Shown one piece after another: positions 61,612 through 64,000 of a stretch of DNA of 64,000 nucleotides. A program made the position numbers and the translations under genes. Origin of the DNA: CALGYY01 sp963678485 (GTDB lineage: Bacteria > Bacteroidota > Bacteroidia > Bacteroidales > CAIWKO01); contig OY782882.1 in the NCBI GenBank assembly GCA_963678485.1, positions 2,046,001 to 2,110,000 of the forward strand. The letters run 5' to 3'. A model generated the notes under the pieces. It saw nothing but the letters and a program-made list of their open reading frames with translations, had not been told where the DNA came from and did no database searches. Positions within the stretch are counted from its first letter, which is position 1, and each line of letters starts with the position of its first letter.

Positions 61612-61619
61612 CAAAGATA
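61612..61619 (-). promoter_or_regulatory. -7 box (TATCTTTG) abutting the GT-fusion start
   Basis: TATCTTTG is a full TAnnTTTG match and its last base is 6 nt before the ATG at 61606, so the predicted leader is about 2 nt. It drives the GT-fusion and short GH130 genes. Confidence 0.6.
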
Positions 61620-61704
61620 CGGTGTTTATATTGAAATTAAAAAAATATATTTTATGATTTATTTTTAATACGCACTCGGTTTTTCTGTGCATTAGTGACA
61701 GGCA

Positions 61705-62808
61705 TTACTTTCTTTTCAGCAGTTTGATTGTTGGTTTTATAATCTGCAAAGGAGGCATCGTATCGCCTAAAATATAACCCCAGGGTTTAAGTGTTTCGAC
61801 ATGATCGAACACTAATTTTATAATCGCCAGCAGTGGTATAGAAAGAAACATTCCGGTAATGCCCCATAGCGCACCTCCTGCTAGAACGGCGATAATTGAA
61901 AACAGCGCATTGATTTTTACTTTAGACGCCACGACTTTGGGAACAATAATGTTATTATCGATTAGTTGGATGATGTAATAAACTACGAGCACATAGAATG
62001 CGTACCATGCGGTACTCTTTGTGGCGAGGGCAATCATCATTGGAAGTGCAACGGCTACTAATCCTCCTATGTAGGGAATAAGATTGAGCATTGCGCCCAG
62101 AATTCCAAGAAGGATTGCATAGTCAATACCTAAGATTAGTAAGGCAACGGAATTCAGCACAGCGACCATAACAAATTCGATAGCGAGGCCAGACAAATAT
62201 CGTTGGATTACTGATTTTACTTGAGATAGAATTTCGCTGACCTGTTTATCGTTTTCAGCGCCAAAGACCTTATGCACAAATACTACAAGATTTGGTTTAT
62301 AGTAAAGAATTAAAAAAATATAAACCGGAACCAGGCAGAGTATCATAATACCATTACCAACGCCCAGCAGCGTTTTTCCTATGGCTGCCCCGCTTGCATT
62401 GATAAGTTCTCCTTTCGTTTTAAGCAACCATGCATCGATCTTATGCGGATTGATATCGAAATAATTCGATGCCCAATTGGCGCTATCATTCAGCACGCTT
62501 GCAAATTTATCAACCAGTATTGGCCAGGAATCGCTGAAACGGCTGGCCTGTGAATAGATTAATAAACCTATAGAAGCCATAACAACAAAGGTCAGGACTA
62601 GGGTTAGCGTTATTGCAATTACACGATTAATTTTAATTCTCACAAAAAAATTCACCACCGGGAGTAACACGATGGACATGATGAGCGAGAATACGATTGG
62701 GACGATAATCCCGCGACCAATGTAAAGCATTGCGAATAAGGCCAGCAATCCGATGAAGAAAATGCTTGCTCTTGCAATAACAGGTAATTTGAGAACTTTA
62801 TCGATCAC
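61705..62808 (-). CDS. AI-2E family transporter
   Basis: The 367-residue protein has about eight membrane helices and the AI-2E/UPF0118 pattern: GIIVPIVFSLIMSIVLLPVVNFF, KVFGAENDKQVSEILSQVKSVIQRYLSGL and LGILGAMLNLIPYIGGLV. Members are linked to autoinducer-2 export, Na+/H+ exchange or unknown efflux, so function is not settled. It follows the 62821 gene by 12 nt and belongs to the same run of minus-strand genes as the holin-like and YtxH genes. Confidence 0.92.
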   Translation of the reverse strand: MIDKVLKLPVIARASIFFIGLLALFAMLYIGRGIIVPIVFSLIMSIVLLPVVNFFVRIKINRVIAITLTLVLTFVVMASIGLLIYSQASRFSDSWPILVDKFASVLNDSANWASNYFDINPHKIDAWLLKTKGELINASGAAIGKTLLGVGNGIMILCLVPVYIFLILYYKPNLVVFVHKVFGAENDKQVSEILSQVKSVIQRYLSGLAIEFVMVAVLNSVALLILGIDYAILLGILGAMLNLIPYIGGLVAVALPMMIALATKSTAWYAFYVLVVYYIIQLIDNNIIVPKVVASKVKINALFSIIAVLAGGALWGITGMFLSIPLLAIIKLVFDHVETLKPWGYILGDTMPPLQIIKPTIKLLKRK

Positions 62809-62820
62809 GACGATACTTAT

Positions 62821-63204
62821 TTACTTTATCTTCTTAGTAGAAAAAAGATTGAAAATAAATCTTCCAATAGCTTTAATTATTTCCGGATGTTGTGCGACAA
62901 TATTCGTAACACCCGACTGTAACATAGACCCAGCGACTTTGCGATATGAATTCTCTGAGGAGCCGACAACAATTTTCTTTGTCAGATAGCCCGCAGCTAG
63001 TCCCACCGCGTTTCCCAGAAGTTCATCAGTAATTTCAGTTGAAGAAGAGATATCCTTAATTGTTCGTTTAAGAAGGTTAACAGGTCTGAAACTTTCGTAG
63101 GTGACCTGGAACTGAATTTTCAACAATTGCCCATTGATGGCTTGCTCGGCTTCTAATAATTCGATGGCGGCTCTTAATCCTACCGTGGGTGATATCTTTC
63201 TCAT
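62821..63204 (-). CDS. Conserved-looking small protein of unknown function
   Basis: The 127-residue protein has a soluble N-terminal half (VGLRAAIELLEAEQAINGQLL) and a C-terminal half with GNAVGLAAGYLTKKIVV and a hydrophobic end before FSTKKIK. It has no recognised domain; the glycine-rich GLAAGYLTKK part may contact the membrane. It directly abuts the holin-like gene (stop at 63205) and precedes the AI-2E gene by 12 nt, so co-transcription is likely. Confidence 0.75.
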   Translation of the reverse strand: MRKISPTVGLRAAIELLEAEQAINGQLLKIQFQVTYESFRPVNLLKRTIKDISSSTEITDELLGNAVGLAAGYLTKKIVVGSSENSYRKVAGSMLQSGVTNIVAQHPEIIKAIGRFIFNLFSTKKIK

Positions 63205-63549
63205 TTATTTGGTCTCCTGTTTAATGATATAATTGTTGATCATCCTTTTAATCCATTTTTGCAAAAAGAAGTGTATTATTAGCGCAACGAATCCATAGAA
63301 TGCAGCAACGATAAAGAAACCGCACCATAATTTTCCCAAATATTCACCGATCCATAATGCCGATCCAAGCGCAAAAAAGATCATAAAAAACGCAATGATG
63401 ACCAGGACGACAGCATGCGTAATTAAAGAAGAAGCAACATCCGATGTTTTGTCCAGGATTTTTAGCTTTAATAATTCATATACTGTTTTGCCGTATCCGG
63501 CTGCTTTTTCCAGTAATGCTTCGAGTACATTGGTGTTTGTGTCTTCCAT
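63205..63549 (-). CDS. Holin-like two-helix membrane protein (Phage_holin_3_6 type)
   Basis: The 114-residue protein has two membrane helices (about 45-67 and 74-95) and the pattern FMIFFALGSALWIGEYLGKLWCGFF, shared with the Phage_holin_3_6 (PF07332) group. In Bacteroidota these proteins are chromosomal stress-associated membrane proteins and not lytic holins. There are no phage genes nearby. It follows the YtxH gene by 28 nt. Confidence 0.85.
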   Translation of the reverse strand: MEDTNTNVLEALLEKAAGYGKTVYELLKLKILDKTSDVASSLITHAVVLVIIAFFMIFFALGSALWIGEYLGKLWCGFFIVAAFYGFVALIIHFFLQKWIKRMINNYIIKQETK

Positions 63550-63577
63550 TTGATTTTTGTTACGAGATTTTTACCGT

Positions 63578-63832
63578 TTACTTTTTTTCTTCTGGCTTCG
63601 TTCTGTGTTCTTCGGCGTATTCAATGATGTTTTCTTTCACCGACTCGTATTTTTCTGAAATGCTTTCGAGAAATTCATTGAACTTGTCTTTTACATCATC
63701 CGCATAATCACCGCTTTTTTTGGTAATTTTTTTACGCGTATCAGAACCTTTTGCCGGAGCAAATAAAATTCCTAAAATAGCGCCAGCAGCAACACCTGCA
63801 AGCACACCTAATACTACTTTTCCTGAACTCAT
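63578..63832 (-). CDS. YtxH-domain protein
   Basis: From the ATG at 63832 the protein has 84 residues: one N-terminal helix with the YtxH glycine pattern (LGVLAGVAAGAILGILFAP), AKGSDTRKKITKKSGDYADD, then a charged helix that ends in KPEEKK. The frame could extend to 63892, but that extension overlaps the end of the upstream gene and lacks YtxH character. YtxH proteins are small membrane-bound general-stress proteins of unknown mechanism. Confidence 0.9.
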   Translation of the reverse strand: MSSGKVVLGVLAGVAAGAILGILFAPAKGSDTRKKITKKSGDYADDVKDKFNEFLESISEKYESVKENIIEYAEEHRTKPEEKK

Positions 63833-63866
63833 AATAATGTTTTTTAGTGATGTTAATAAATATGTT

Positions 63867-64000
63867 TTATAAAATGTTTTTTCGCGAAACAAGTCGAAGA
63901 ATGATGGTTATTGCTGCTACGATTAATAAAGCATGTATCGTACTACCCGCGTCCATTGCAAAGAAACCAACAGCCCAAATAATGATTAAAAAGATAGCAA
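63867..64000 (-). CDS. C-terminal part of an lmo0937-like small membrane protein, cut by the window edge
   Basis: A minus-strand frame with stop at 63867-63869 reads AIFLIIIWAVGFFAMDAGST then IHALLIVAAITIILRLVSRK to the end. This is the two-helix pattern of the lmo0937 family of small stress proteins. The start lies outside the window. It is 34 nt upstream of the YtxH gene on the same strand, so the stress operon continues beyond 64000. Confidence 0.75.
   Translation of the reverse strand, partial: AIFLIIIWAVGFFAMDAGSTIHALLIVAAITIILRLVSRKNIL

Noticed and set aside
63205..63549. Phage lysis holin
   Set aside because: There are no other phage genes, and the neighbours are YtxH and AI-2E genes. 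The fold is shared with chromosomal stress proteins.

Overview
The window reads as a chromosomal segment of a Bacteroidota bacterium, probably near Chitinophagales or Sphingobacteriales; the exact taxon cannot be fixed from the sequence alone. The pointers are three proteins with type IX secretion (T9SS) C-terminal sorting domains, PKD/Ig-like adhesin domains, a lipoprotein-type TamA (TamL), many promoters of the Bacteroidota form TAnnTTTG, and interspersed TTCGACA(A/G)GCTCA palindromes. No rRNA, tRNA, CRISPR array, prophage or transposase was seen. All main genes are intact except those cut by the window ends.

Layout. 1-2.4 kb: end of a surface polysaccharide locus (cut gene, Wzx-like flippase, methyltransferase). 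2.6-5.7 kb: large T9SS PKD protein. 5.7-11.8 kb: an LTA-synthase-like phosphotransferase and the yceD-rpmF-fabH operon, separated by three intergenic blocks built from the same repeat modules. 11.8-25.6 kb: housekeeping and secreted genes (GH29 fucosidase, nadB, gamma carbonic anhydrase, dtd, T9SS esterase, pbpC, Ycf48-like T9SS protein, GNAT, CstA, superoxide dismutase) plus a 167-bp near-palindromic element. 25.7-32.2 kb: an alpha/beta hydrolase and then a six-gene operon of lipoprotein, coiled-coil protein, membrane coiled-coil protein, a substrate-binding protein fused to an OmpA peptidoglycan-binding domain, and an ABC permease and ATPase. 32.2-36.3 kb: lipoprotein, PhoR/PhoB-like two-component pair, small barrel-like protein, polysaccharide lyase. 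36.4-46.2 kb: lipid-transport block mlaE-mlaF-mlaD, tamL, tamB. 46.3-55.5 kb: stress-type genes (cbpM, cbpA, Usp, hydrolase, ferredoxin and its reductase, P-type ATPase, stomatin-like protein). 55.8-61.6 kb: two GH130 enzymes and two GT4 glycosyltransferases. 61.7-64 kb: AI-2E transporter and small envelope-stress proteins (holin-like, YtxH, lmo0937-like).

Two signals stand out. First, the 26.6-32.2 kb operon encodes an ABC importer whose substrate-binding domain appears anchored both to the inner membrane and to peptidoglycan, and whose permease carries an Ig-like domain in its first periplasmic loop; this is the best candidate for an undescribed system. Second, three promoters in the stress region share an identical 65-bp architecture (TGTGAAATATGTAAnTC, 13 bp, TGTAA, 22 bp, -7 box), and a fourth, near-identical copy precedes mlaEFD. 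This indicates one activator linking lipid transport, a stomatin-like protein, a lipoprotein and an acidic protein.
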